Source of the DNA: Clostridiales bacterium UBA1770
Lineage (GTDB): Bacteria; Bacillota; Clostridia; Oscillospirales; CAG-272
Assembly: GCA_002315325.1 (NCBI GenBank)
Contig: DCGU01000072.1
Coordinates: 9,379-48,414 of the forward strand
Reading direction: 5' to 3'
Length of the DNA: 39,036 nt
A program made the translations under genes and the position numbers. This document shows, in pieces, positions 33,183 through 39,036 of the stretch. Each line of letters begins with the position of its first letter. Position 1 is the first letter of the stretch. The notes below the pieces were generated by a model, which saw only the letters and a list, made by a program, of their open reading frames with translations, did not search any database and was not told the DNA's origin.

Positions 33183-34655
33183 ATGGATGGTCATCAGCAA
33201 CAAAACGAAAAATATCCGCTGCCGCACAAATCGTATACCGTGTGGCTGGACGGGGTGCAGGCAAAGCCGGAGCAGGCGCGCGTGTCGCTTATGCCGTTTA
33301 ACCGCCACTGGCCGGGGCACCAGCGCACCCTTGACCAGACCGAGGTAGTCGACTTTTATTCGTTCGAGTGGACGGAGCCGATGCAGGTGCGTATCCGCGC
33401 CGACTTTGATTTTTCCTCCGTCGTCGTGCGTCCGCTCTCGCGCAAAATCGTACCGGACGTTGCGGGGCGCGAGGTGACCTTCACACTGGACAAACCGGGG
33501 CAGATTTGCGTCGAGTTTGATAACCACTTCGGCGCCTTGACCTTCTTTGCGGACGGACCGGAGCAACCGGTGGATATGAACCGCGCGCACGTACTGTATT
33601 ACGGACCCGGTGAGCACTATATCGGGGCAGTGGAACTGCAGGACGATACCACCGTGTATATTGCCCGCGGGGCGACGGTGTACGGCGCATTTTGGGCCCT
33701 GCACAAAAAGAATATTACCATCGCGGGGCGCGGTATTTTGGACCACAGCCGTGCCGAGCCGGAAGTGGTGGAGGGTGACTTTATCGATCCCGGCCGTCCC
33801 AGCCCGCTCATTCTGCAATATTGCGAAAATATAGAAATCCGCGACGTGATTTTCCGCGACCCCTGCTTTTTGTGCGTGCGTCCCATCTGCTGCGATAACG
33901 TCGAGATTGACAATATCAAGGTCATCGGCTGCTGGCGGTACAACTCCGACGGCATCGACCCCATCAACTGCCGCCACGGCCGCGTGCGCAATTGCTTCGT
34001 CCGCTCCTTCGACGATTCACTGTGCCTCAAGGGTGTGTGCTCCATGTTCAAGGAACTGATGACCGATAACGGCCGCGTCTACGATATGATGGAGGACTTT
34101 GTGTATGAAAACTGCGTCGTTTGGAACGACTGGGGCCGCGCCCTGGAGGTCGGCCTGGACATTTACGGCAAGGAGATGACAAATTGCGCCTACCGCAACA
34201 TCGACGTTATTCACGCGACGCACGCCGTTATGGATACGCGCAACGTGGACAACGCCTTCGTGCACGGCATCACCTTCGAGGATATCCGCGTGGAATACGA
34301 GCCCTACAGCTTAAAGCCCCGCATCCAGGATACCGACGAGGACGTGTATGACTTGTTTGAAAAAACCGACTATATGGCCCCGCTGTACGAGGGGGAAATC
34401 TTGTATATCGAAGTCTACTCCGCCTTCAAGGATGAGCGTGCCAAGATTCACGATATCACCATGCGCAATATCGCCGTCACGGCGCCGGCTATGCCACCCA
34501 TCAATATGCGCGGGTACAGCGAGGCGTACGATCTGCGGCGCGTTACCATCGAAAATCTGACCCGCAACGGCCAACCTGTTACGGCGGACAGCGCCAATCT
34601 TACCATCGGCGACTTCGTGTATGACGTCACGCTGAACGGGGAAAAGATAAGATAA
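33183..34655 (+). CDS. GH28-like right-handed beta-helix protein
   Basis: 490 residues from ATG 33183 (GGAGG 9 bases upstream; ATG 33141 falls in the -10 box and is excluded). An N-terminal beta domain (1-130) is followed by a parallel beta-helix. GH28 polygalacturonase-type acids are seen in NSDGID (N254, D256, D259) and FDDSLCLKG (D277, D278). The usual GHG and R-x-K motifs are absent (WNDWGRALEVG lies where GHG is expected), so the substrate or mechanism may differ from true pectinases. No signal peptide, so it should act inside the cell on imported oligosaccharides. Its 3' end is duplicated in shortened form at 36159-36291. Confidence 0.82.
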   Translation: MDGHQQQNEKYPLPHKSYTVWLDGVQAKPEQARVSLMPFNRHWPGHQRTLDQTEVVDFYSFEWTEPMQVRIRADFDFSSVVVRPLSRKIVPDVAGREVTFTLDKPGQICVEFDNHFGALTFFADGPEQPVDMNRAHVLYYGPGEHYIGAVELQDDTTVYIARGATVYGAFWALHKKNITIAGRGILDHSRAEPEVVEGDFIDPGRPSPLILQYCENIEIRDVIFRDPCFLCVRPICCDNVEIDNIKVIGCWRYNSDGIDPINCRHGRVRNCFVRSFDDSLCLKGVCSMFKELMTDNGRVYDMMEDFVYENCVVWNDWGRALEVGLDIYGKEMTNCAYRNIDVIHATHAVMDTRNVDNAFVHGITFEDIRVEYEPYSLKPRIQDTDEDVYDLFEKTDYMAPLYEGEILYIEVYSAFKDERAKIHDITMRNIAVTAPAMPPINMRGYSEAYDLRRVTIENLTRNGQPVTADSANLTIGDFVYDVTLNGEKIR

Positions 34656-34792
34656 GGTAAGAGTGAATAGTGAATAGTGAAGAAGTAGGAGACGCAGAGA
34701 AGCGGATAACGAATAGCAGATAGCTGATAGCGGATAGTGAATAGGGAAGAGAAAAGAGAGTGTATCGCAGGTTTGAGAAACGTGCAAAAAGA
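34656..34792 (+). repeat. Low-complexity tail, first copy of an 82-bp exact duplicate
   Basis: Repeats of GAATAGTGAATAGTGAA and GCGGATA/GCAGATA/GCTGATA-like units. Positions 34656-34737 are identical to 36292-36373. No gene here. Confidence 0.85.
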
Positions 34793-34832
34793 TAATGGAC
34801 AATTTTATCAATACGATGAAAATTGTCCATTA
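34793..34832. repeat. 14-bp perfect inverted repeat after DUF4143 ATPase 2
   Basis: TAATGGACAATTTT (34793-34806) and AAAATTGTCCATTA (34819-34832), 12-base spacer. Its right half with flanks (CAATACG ... AAAATTGTCCATTAGAA) recurs upstream of the ATPase at 36115-36140. No T-run, so not a typical terminator. Confidence 0.8.
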
Positions 34833-34851
34833 GAATACGTATTTGATTGGA

Positions 34852-36033
34852 TTACAGAGACTCCATTTTTAAAAAATCAGTCAGCTTGATGTGCCTAACG
34901 GTGCTTGTGGAATAATCAAGATCATCGTTAGTGATCAATATTTTTTGGCAGGAGTTATCCAGGTGATTGAAAGCTTTGAATTCACGATTATACGTTTTTT
35001 CTTCATTGACGGAAAAAGCGACTTGAACGTAGTATTGTTTGTTATCCTTGATGGCAACAAAGTCGATTTCCTCTTTGCCATTGTAATAAACCTGCAAGGA
35101 ATAGCCCATATAAATCAGTTCATTATAGACAATGTTTTCAAGGTTGTGGGATAAGTCAAATCTTCCGGTTGTACAACGGATGGAATTTAGAGAAACGTCT
35201 GCATTGTAAATCTTTTGATAATATGTCAATTCCCGTTTTGCTTTTCCGGAATACAGTTTGACGGATTCGATTGCAAACGCTTCTTCTAAATAGCCGAGAT
35301 ACTTTGTAACAGTGGTGACAGAACATGGCTGACTGTTTGCGTTTAAATAATCGTGAACCGACCTTGCGGAGAACACTCTTGCATTGGAAATAAGAATGTA
35401 GTTTGCTATTTTTCGGAACAAATCTGCTTTTCGGATGCCGTATCGGTTAATGACGTCATTTATAATAATGGTTTCGTTCAGATCATTTAGGTAAATCTTT
35501 TGTGCGTCGGTACCGTTAAATTCAATCCGTTTGGGGAATCCGCCCCACACGAGATAGTCTGTGATGGATACGTCTTTGCCAAGTTCATGCGCGTATTCAC
35601 AAAGTTCGCGATAGACGAACGGGTGTACACGGAATGCAACGTATCGTCCGGATAGTTCTTTTGTAAATTCTTTTGATAATAATTTGGAATTGGACCCGCT
35701 GATAAACACAGAGCAGTCATGAAGCCGTAACGTGCGGCAGGCAACCGCCCAGTCATTCACACGTTGCACTTCATCAAGAAACACGTAGCATTTTCCGGGT
35801 TTCCTGTGGTCGTCAACGTAAGCAATCAGCGAAGTTGCGTCCGGCAATGCCATCAAGATAGAAGCGTCCTCAAAATCAAGGTCAATGATGTTGTCGGTCT
35901 TCGCTTTGATTTCCGATAGGATTTCATCAAGGATTACGGATTTGCCGCATCGACGGATACCGGTAATGATTTTGATTAAGTCGCTATCGTAAAAATCGCG
36001 GACGGGAGTAATATAGTGTTCTCTATAAATCAT
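34852..36033 (-). CDS. AAA+ ATPase with DUF4143 domain (2)
   Basis: 393 residues. Walker A GIRRCGKS at 25-32, Walker B CYVFLDE with D87-E88, sensor ISGSNSKLLS. The C-terminal DUF4143 core reads EEIDFVAIKDNKQYYVQVA (D then Q-V, PD-(D/E)XK-like with Q for E/K). GAGGTGA precedes ATG 36033. Oriented against its neighbours. It is bracketed by copies of a TGGACAAT palindrome and, outside those, by the full and a shortened copy of the GH28-like 3' end, so the block 34.74-36.16 kb looks inserted. Very similar in plan to ATPase 3 downstream but clearly diverged in sequence. Function unknown. Confidence 0.9.
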   Translation of the reverse strand: MIYREHYITPVRDFYDSDLIKIITGIRRCGKSVILDEILSEIKAKTDNIIDLDFEDASILMALPDATSLIAYVDDHRKPGKCYVFLDEVQRVNDWAVACRTLRLHDCSVFISGSNSKLLSKEFTKELSGRYVAFRVHPFVYRELCEYAHELGKDVSITDYLVWGGFPKRIEFNGTDAQKIYLNDLNETIIINDVINRYGIRKADLFRKIANYILISNARVFSARSVHDYLNANSQPCSVTTVTKYLGYLEEAFAIESVKLYSGKAKRELTYYQKIYNADVSLNSIRCTTGRFDLSHNLENIVYNELIYMGYSLQVYYNGKEEIDFVAIKDNKQYYVQVAFSVNEEKTYNREFKAFNHLDNSCQKILITNDDLDYSTSTVRHIKLTDFLKMESL

Positions 36034-36052
36034 TTTATCTCACCTCAATAAC

Positions 36053-36081
36053 AGTATATTACAATGAAAGACAAAAGTCAA
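36053..36081 (-). promoter_or_regulatory. Sigma-A promoter of DUF4143 ATPase 2
   Basis: Read on the minus strand: TTGACT (36081-36076), 17-nt spacer, TATACT (36058-36053). The leader is only about 13 bases. Confidence 0.88.
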
Positions 36082-36140
36082 CATTATTGTTCATTTGTAA
36101 TGGACAATAATGCTGCAATACGCAAAATTGTCCATTAGAA
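36082..36140 (-). promoter_or_regulatory. Overlapping palindromes upstream of the ATPase 2 promoter
   Basis: CATTATTGT (36082-36090) pairs with ACAATAATG (36104-36112), and TAATGGACAA (36098-36107) pairs with TTGTCCATTA (36128-36137). The first abuts the -35 box. Likely operator sites; the second is the partner of the palindrome at 34793-34832. Confidence 0.65.
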
Positions 36141-36158
36141 AAGGCAAACATAACTGCA

Positions 36159-36291
36159 TATCGACGCCATTCACGCGACGCACGCCGTTATGGATACCCG
36201 CAACGGCCATCCCGTTACGGCGGACAGCGCCAATCTCACCATCGGCGACTTCGTGTATGACGTTACGCTGAACGGGGAAAAGATAAGATAA
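36159..36291 (+). pseudogene. Shortened duplicate of the GH28-like 3' end
   Basis: Matches 34199-34230 joined directly to 34560-34655; about 330 bases are missing. The junction lies at CGCAACG, present at both sites in the intact gene, as expected for deletion between short direct repeats. The reading frame is kept (HATHAVMDTRN then GHPVTADSANLTIG). No start codon or ribosome binding site of its own. Confidence 0.88.
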
Positions 36292-36373
36292 GGTAAGAGT
36301 GAATAGTGAATAGTGAAGAAGTAGGAGACGCAGAGAAGCGGATAACGAATAGCAGATAGCTGATAGCGGATAG
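36292..36373 (+). repeat. Second copy of the 82-bp tail repeat
   Basis: Identical to 34656-34737. Perfect identity, against a few changes in the coding part of the duplicate, suggests recent duplication or gene conversion. Confidence 0.9.
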
Positions 36374-36459
36374 GTAAGAGATACGGCACAGGGGACGTTT
36401 CTTCCTTGATGGCGGAACGAGCAGCGTAAAATGGGTACAAGATATTTTTTAGACGTATC

Positions 36460-36488
36460 TTGACATAGATGATGATATCAGCTATAAT
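36460..36488 (+). promoter_or_regulatory. Perfect-consensus promoter of DUF4143 ATPase 3
   Basis: TTGACA (36460-36465), 17-nt spacer, TATAAT (36483-36488). Transcription should start near 36495. Confidence 0.92.
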
Positions 36489-36492
36489 TCTA

Positions 36493-36528
36493 TTGCAGTA
36501 AAATGCGTGTACCAGCAATTTACTGCGA
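36493..36528 (+). promoter_or_regulatory. Inverted repeat at the ATPase 3 transcription start
   Basis: GCAGTAAA (36495-36502) and TTTACTGC (36519-36526), centres 24 bases apart, directly after the -10 box. A classical place for a repressor site. Unrelated in sequence to the sites of the other two ATPases. Confidence 0.6.
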
Positions 36529-36550
36529 TAAAAATGTCGGAGGCGACGTG

Positions 36551-37870
36551 ATGGAATTTGCAAGAGAAGAAAAACTGAACGAGCTGATTTCTAAAGAAAA
36601 TAATCATCTAATAAAAATAGTGACCGGAATTCGCAGATGCGGCAAATCGTATTTGCTTGGTCATATTTTCAAAAGATATCTTTTGGAAAAGGGAATCTCG
36701 GAAAAGTACATCATAGAATTTGCCTTTGATTTTGGGGATGACGTTGACAGGCTTGACGTATATTTTCCCGAAGAGGAAACGAGAATTCATGTCAAAGGAA
36801 CAAAAAACGAATACGTCATCAACGCAAAGAAATTTCGAGCATATATCAAAGACAAGACGAAAGAAGCAGGCCGGTATTATCTATTGTTGGACGAAGTGCA
36901 GAAACTTGATAACTTTGCCGAAACCCTAAACGGTTTTTTGCGATATGATTATCTTGACGTCTATGTAACCGGCAGCAATTCCAAGTTTTTATCTGCCGAT
37001 ATTGCAACCGAATTCAGAGGCAGAGGGGACGTTGTCAGTTTACAGCCGTTGACTTTCAAAGAAATATTTGACGCCATCGGAGGAGACAAGCGGGACGTAT
37101 TGGAGGAGTATCTCCGATACGGCGGCCTTCCTCTTTGCGTACTGGCTGCAGGCGATCAAAATAAAGAACACTATCTTAGCGCCGCATATGAAACGATTTA
37201 TGAGAAAGATATTATTGATAGAAAGCGAATCAAGAATACTACCGAATTCAGAGAACTTGTCGAAATCGTATCTTCTTCGGTCGGCACACTGACAAATCCG
37301 CAAAAAATAGCCGATACGTTCAAAACAAGAGAACACAGTGCCATCCAAGTCAATACCGTACAGCGGTATCTCTCTTTCCTTGAGGATGCATTCATCGTGA
37401 AAACCGCCAAAAGGTATAATATTAAGGGTAGGAAGTATATCGGCGCGCCATGCAAATATTATTTCAGTGATTTGGGCGTTAGAAACGCTGTCATAGGATT
37501 CCGACAGCATGAAAAAACGCATTTGATGGAGAATCTTCTTTTCAATGAACTGTTGCACCGTGGGTACAACGTTGACGTGGGCATCGTTGAAAAATATGCA
37601 CTCAATGCAACCGGTAGCTACAGTAAGAAAAATTTGGAAGTCGATTATGTTGCCGTCAAGGGTTCGCAAAGGTATTATATCCAATCTGCCTATTCCATCG
37701 AGGACGATATGAAAAAAGAACAAGAGGAACGGTCTCTTTGCGAAATAGACGATTCCTTCAAAAAAATAATCATCATATACGATTCTGCAAAGCCGTACTA
37801 CAATGACAATGGTTTTCTCATTATCGGCCTGCTTGAGTTTTTGCTTGACGAAAACAGTTTACAATTTTGA
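36551..37870 (+). CDS. AAA+ ATPase with DUF4143 domain (3)
   Basis: 439 residues from ATG 36551, with GGAGG 7 bases upstream (an in-frame ATG at 36503 falls inside the inverted repeat and has no site). Walker A GIRRCGKS at 26-33, Walker B RYYLLLDE with D114-E115, sensor VTGSNSKFLS. The DUF4143 core reads LEVDYVAVKGSQRYYIQSA. A winged-helix-like segment lies before it (SAIQVNTVQRYLSFLEDAFIV), as in ATPase 2. The leader carries its own inverted repeat at the transcription start. It is followed after 49 bases by the GH78-like gene, with no terminator, so the two may be co-transcribed. Function unknown. Confidence 0.9.
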   Translation: MEFAREEKLNELISKENNHLIKIVTGIRRCGKSYLLGHIFKRYLLEKGISEKYIIEFAFDFGDDVDRLDVYFPEEETRIHVKGTKNEYVINAKKFRAYIKDKTKEAGRYYLLLDEVQKLDNFAETLNGFLRYDYLDVYVTGSNSKFLSADIATEFRGRGDVVSLQPLTFKEIFDAIGGDKRDVLEEYLRYGGLPLCVLAAGDQNKEHYLSAAYETIYEKDIIDRKRIKNTTEFRELVEIVSSSVGTLTNPQKIADTFKTREHSAIQVNTVQRYLSFLEDAFIVKTAKRYNIKGRKYIGAPCKYYFSDLGVRNAVIGFRQHEKTHLMENLLFNELLHRGYNVDVGIVEKYALNATGSYSKKNLEVDYVAVKGSQRYYIQSAYSIEDDMKKEQEERSLCEIDDSFKKIIIIYDSAKPYYNDNGFLIIGLLEFLLDENSLQF

Positions 37871-37919
37871 TTGGTCAATCTGATAAATAAATAACCCCAA
37901 GTCGTAGGAGAGCAAAATA

Positions 37920-38840
37920 ATGATAAACGCATTATCTAAAGATTTTCCCGTCCTGCCCATTTGGCTTGCGGGCGGGGGAGAAAAGGACGAATACGTTGAC
38001 TTTTTCCCGGAAGTGCCCCTGAAAAAGGGCCTGCAGTATACGGTGCAGATTGCCGCAGACACGGATTATAACGTGTACGTCGGCGGGCGCCTCGTCGCCT
38101 TCGGGCAGTATGCCGGATACCCCGACATGGTTACCTACGATACGGTGACGTTCACGGCGGAAAACGACGGCGACGCGCTTGAAATTACGGCGTGGCATTG
38201 CGGTGTCGATTCCTCGACGTATATCAATCACCCGGCCTACGTTGCATTTTGTATCTATTGCGAAGGCGAACTTGTATACTCGTCATCGGCGAAAACAAAA
38301 TCCGCTTTTCATCCGACGTATTTGCAGCACCAATGCCTGCCCATGACGTCCCAAATCGGGCCCGGCTTTGCACTGGACGGTACGGCCGCACCGCAGGCAG
38401 CTGCGGAATCCGCAGAAATCGACATCGGTACCGTGACCGTAAACGAGCGGCCCAACCGCCGCCTGGAACTGCAGGCGCCCGTCATCGGGCGGCTGATCCG
38501 CTCCGGTGCGTTCCGATACAAGGGTGACGCGTGCGCGGCAGTCCGCATGAAAGAGGCGCTGCTTGACGTTCCCGCAGACGCAGCGGACGGCGTGCGCATC
38601 GTCCCTGCAACATTCTCCATGGCCTGCTTCCGCTACGACGCACTCCTTGCCGCCGACAGGGAAAAATATACGCCCGTGATTCTGAACGAAATCGACCGCG
38701 ACTGCGGGTTCATGCTGGACCACGGCGCTACCACCTTCTGGGAAACCATGGTGGGGCAGGCGGATTTCGGCGGTGCCGGCTCGCTTTGCCACGGCTGGAG
38801 CGCCATGGCGGCGTACTACTATGATATACTAACGAAATAA
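37920..38840 (+). CDS. Short alpha-L-rhamnosidase (GH78)-like protein lacking most of the barrel
   Basis: 306 residues, with TAGGAGAG 8 bases before ATG. Residues 1-150 look like the N-terminal beta-sandwich of GH78-like enzymes. Residues 225-306 match the end of the six-hairpin barrel: GATTFWETMVGQ and SLCHGWSAMAAYYY are typical GH78 C-terminal barrel motifs. Family members usually have 600 or more residues, so roughly 300 barrel residues with the general acid are missing between. The frame is intact and translation signals are good. Either a functional remnant (binding only) or an in-frame internal deletion, as also seen in the GH28-like duplicate nearby. No signal peptide. Confidence 0.65.
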   Translation: MINALSKDFPVLPIWLAGGGEKDEYVDFFPEVPLKKGLQYTVQIAADTDYNVYVGGRLVAFGQYAGYPDMVTYDTVTFTAENDGDALEITAWHCGVDSSTYINHPAYVAFCIYCEGELVYSSSAKTKSAFHPTYLQHQCLPMTSQIGPGFALDGTAAPQAAAESAEIDIGTVTVNERPNRRLELQAPVIGRLIRSGAFRYKGDACAAVRMKEALLDVPADAADGVRIVPATFSMACFRYDALLAADREKYTPVILNEIDRDCGFMLDHGATTFWETMVGQADFGGAGSLCHGWSAMAAYYYDILTK

Positions 38841-38844
38841 ATTC

Positions 38845-38937
38845 CTATCGGAATTTGTGAAATGAACTCCTAAACGGAATTCGTGAAATACGCCGCTTTG
38901 CGGCACGTGAAATGAGCAGCGGTTCCGCCGCACGTTA
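38845..38937 (+). repeat. Array of mini-hairpins separated by GTGAAAT
   Basis: Four small stems follow one another (AATTC/GGAATT, an ACTCC/GGAATT-like variant, GCCGC/GCGGC, GCGG/CCGC), each followed by GTGAAAT or ACGTTAA. A typical intergenic repeat style of gut Clostridia. Confidence 0.6.
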
Positions 38938-38941
38938 AGGT

Positions 38942-38980
38942 AAAAAGACCGAACTGCAAGAAAACAGTTCGGTCTTTTGC
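38942..38980 (+). terminator. Intrinsic terminator after the GH78-like gene
   Basis: Stem AAAAGACCGAACTG (38943-38956) with CAGTTCGGTCTTTT (38965-38978), loop CAAGAAAA. The arms are identical to the DegV terminator at 31136-31170. Confidence 0.9.
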
Positions 38981-38996
38981 TATGTCTATATAGAAA

Positions 38997-39025
38997 ACGA
39001 CATTATCCGCATGATAAGGTATAAT
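38997..39025 (+). promoter_or_regulatory. Possible promoter for a gene beyond the right edge
   Basis: TATAAT at 39020-39025 with ACGACA (38997-39002) 17 bases upstream. The gene it would serve lies outside the window. Confidence 0.5.
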
Positions 39026-39036
39026 ATTTTGCGCAA

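Noticed and set aside
1..39036. tRNA, rRNA or known riboswitch
   Set aside because: I found no cloverleaf, rRNA-like or recognisable aptamer sequence when reading the gaps between genes; a covariance-model search would be decisive.

Overview
The window looks like chromosome of a Gram-positive, gut-type Clostridia bacterium (perhaps an Oscillospiraceae/Christensenellales relative; no rRNA or tRNA is present to fix this). Support: near-consensus sigma-A promoters with 17-nt spacers, strong GGAGG-type ribosome binding sites, CotH, BspA-type leucine-rich repeats, DUF4143 ATPases, Fic, DUF5131, GH28/GH78-like genes, and intergenic hairpin repeats of the kind common in these genomes. Most proteins are full length and tightly spaced. 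ACGT is conspicuously frequent.

Layout. 0-2.8 kb: a 23-bp tandem repeat, then a CotH-family membrane-anchored protein. 2.8-8.9 kb (minus strand): a multi-pass acyltransferase-like protein, and an operon of a heterodimeric ABC exporter (one subunit with a degenerate ATP site) plus a small PD-(D/E)XK-like protein. 8.9-22.4 kb (plus strand): a 13-kb operon behind a perfect TTGACA-17-TATAAT promoter that diverges from the exporter promoter. It encodes a two-TM coiled-coil protein, a membrane-anchored McrB-like AAA+ NTPase, a DUF2357-like coiled-coil protein, a two-TM small protein, a membrane-anchored MBG/YDG-repeat protein with a transglutaminase-like Cys-His-Asp domain, a second MBG/YDG-repeat protein without an enzyme, a membrane-anchored leucine-rich-repeat protein, and a lipoprotein with CxxC repeats and a second Cys-His-Asp domain. 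I think this is the best candidate for an undescribed system: an inside NTPase pair coupled to an exported adhesive/cross-linking or proteolytic layer, reminiscent in logic of MoxR-DUF58-transglutaminase clusters but built from McrB/DUF2357 parts. 22.4-25.7 kb: dsdA (overlapping the operon by one base), a DUF5131 protein and an MFS transporter.

25.7-31.8 kb: a 660-base gene-free stretch with its own promoter and two structured repeat elements, then a GNAT-Gfo/Idh/MocA fusion, a DUF4143 ATPase behind an exactly phased 32-bp repeat array, a DegV protein, and a repeat-filled gap. 31.8-39.0 kb: a Fic protein flanked on both sides by copies of a palindromic operator, a GH28-like beta-helix protein, a second DUF4143 ATPase (minus strand) also flanked by palindrome copies and by a duplicated, internally deleted 3' end of the GH28-like gene, a third DUF4143 ATPase, and a short GH78-like protein that lacks most of the barrel.

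Two themes recur. First, a ~240-bp structured repeat occurs once inside the big operon (between the McrB-like and DUF2357-like genes) and once, inverted, before the fusion gene; its hairpins show compensatory base changes. Second, the Fic gene and all three DUF4143 ATPases carry their own, unrelated palindromic or iterated sites at their promoters, and two of these genes are bracketed by copies of the site, as if they moved or were exchanged as operator-bounded cassettes.
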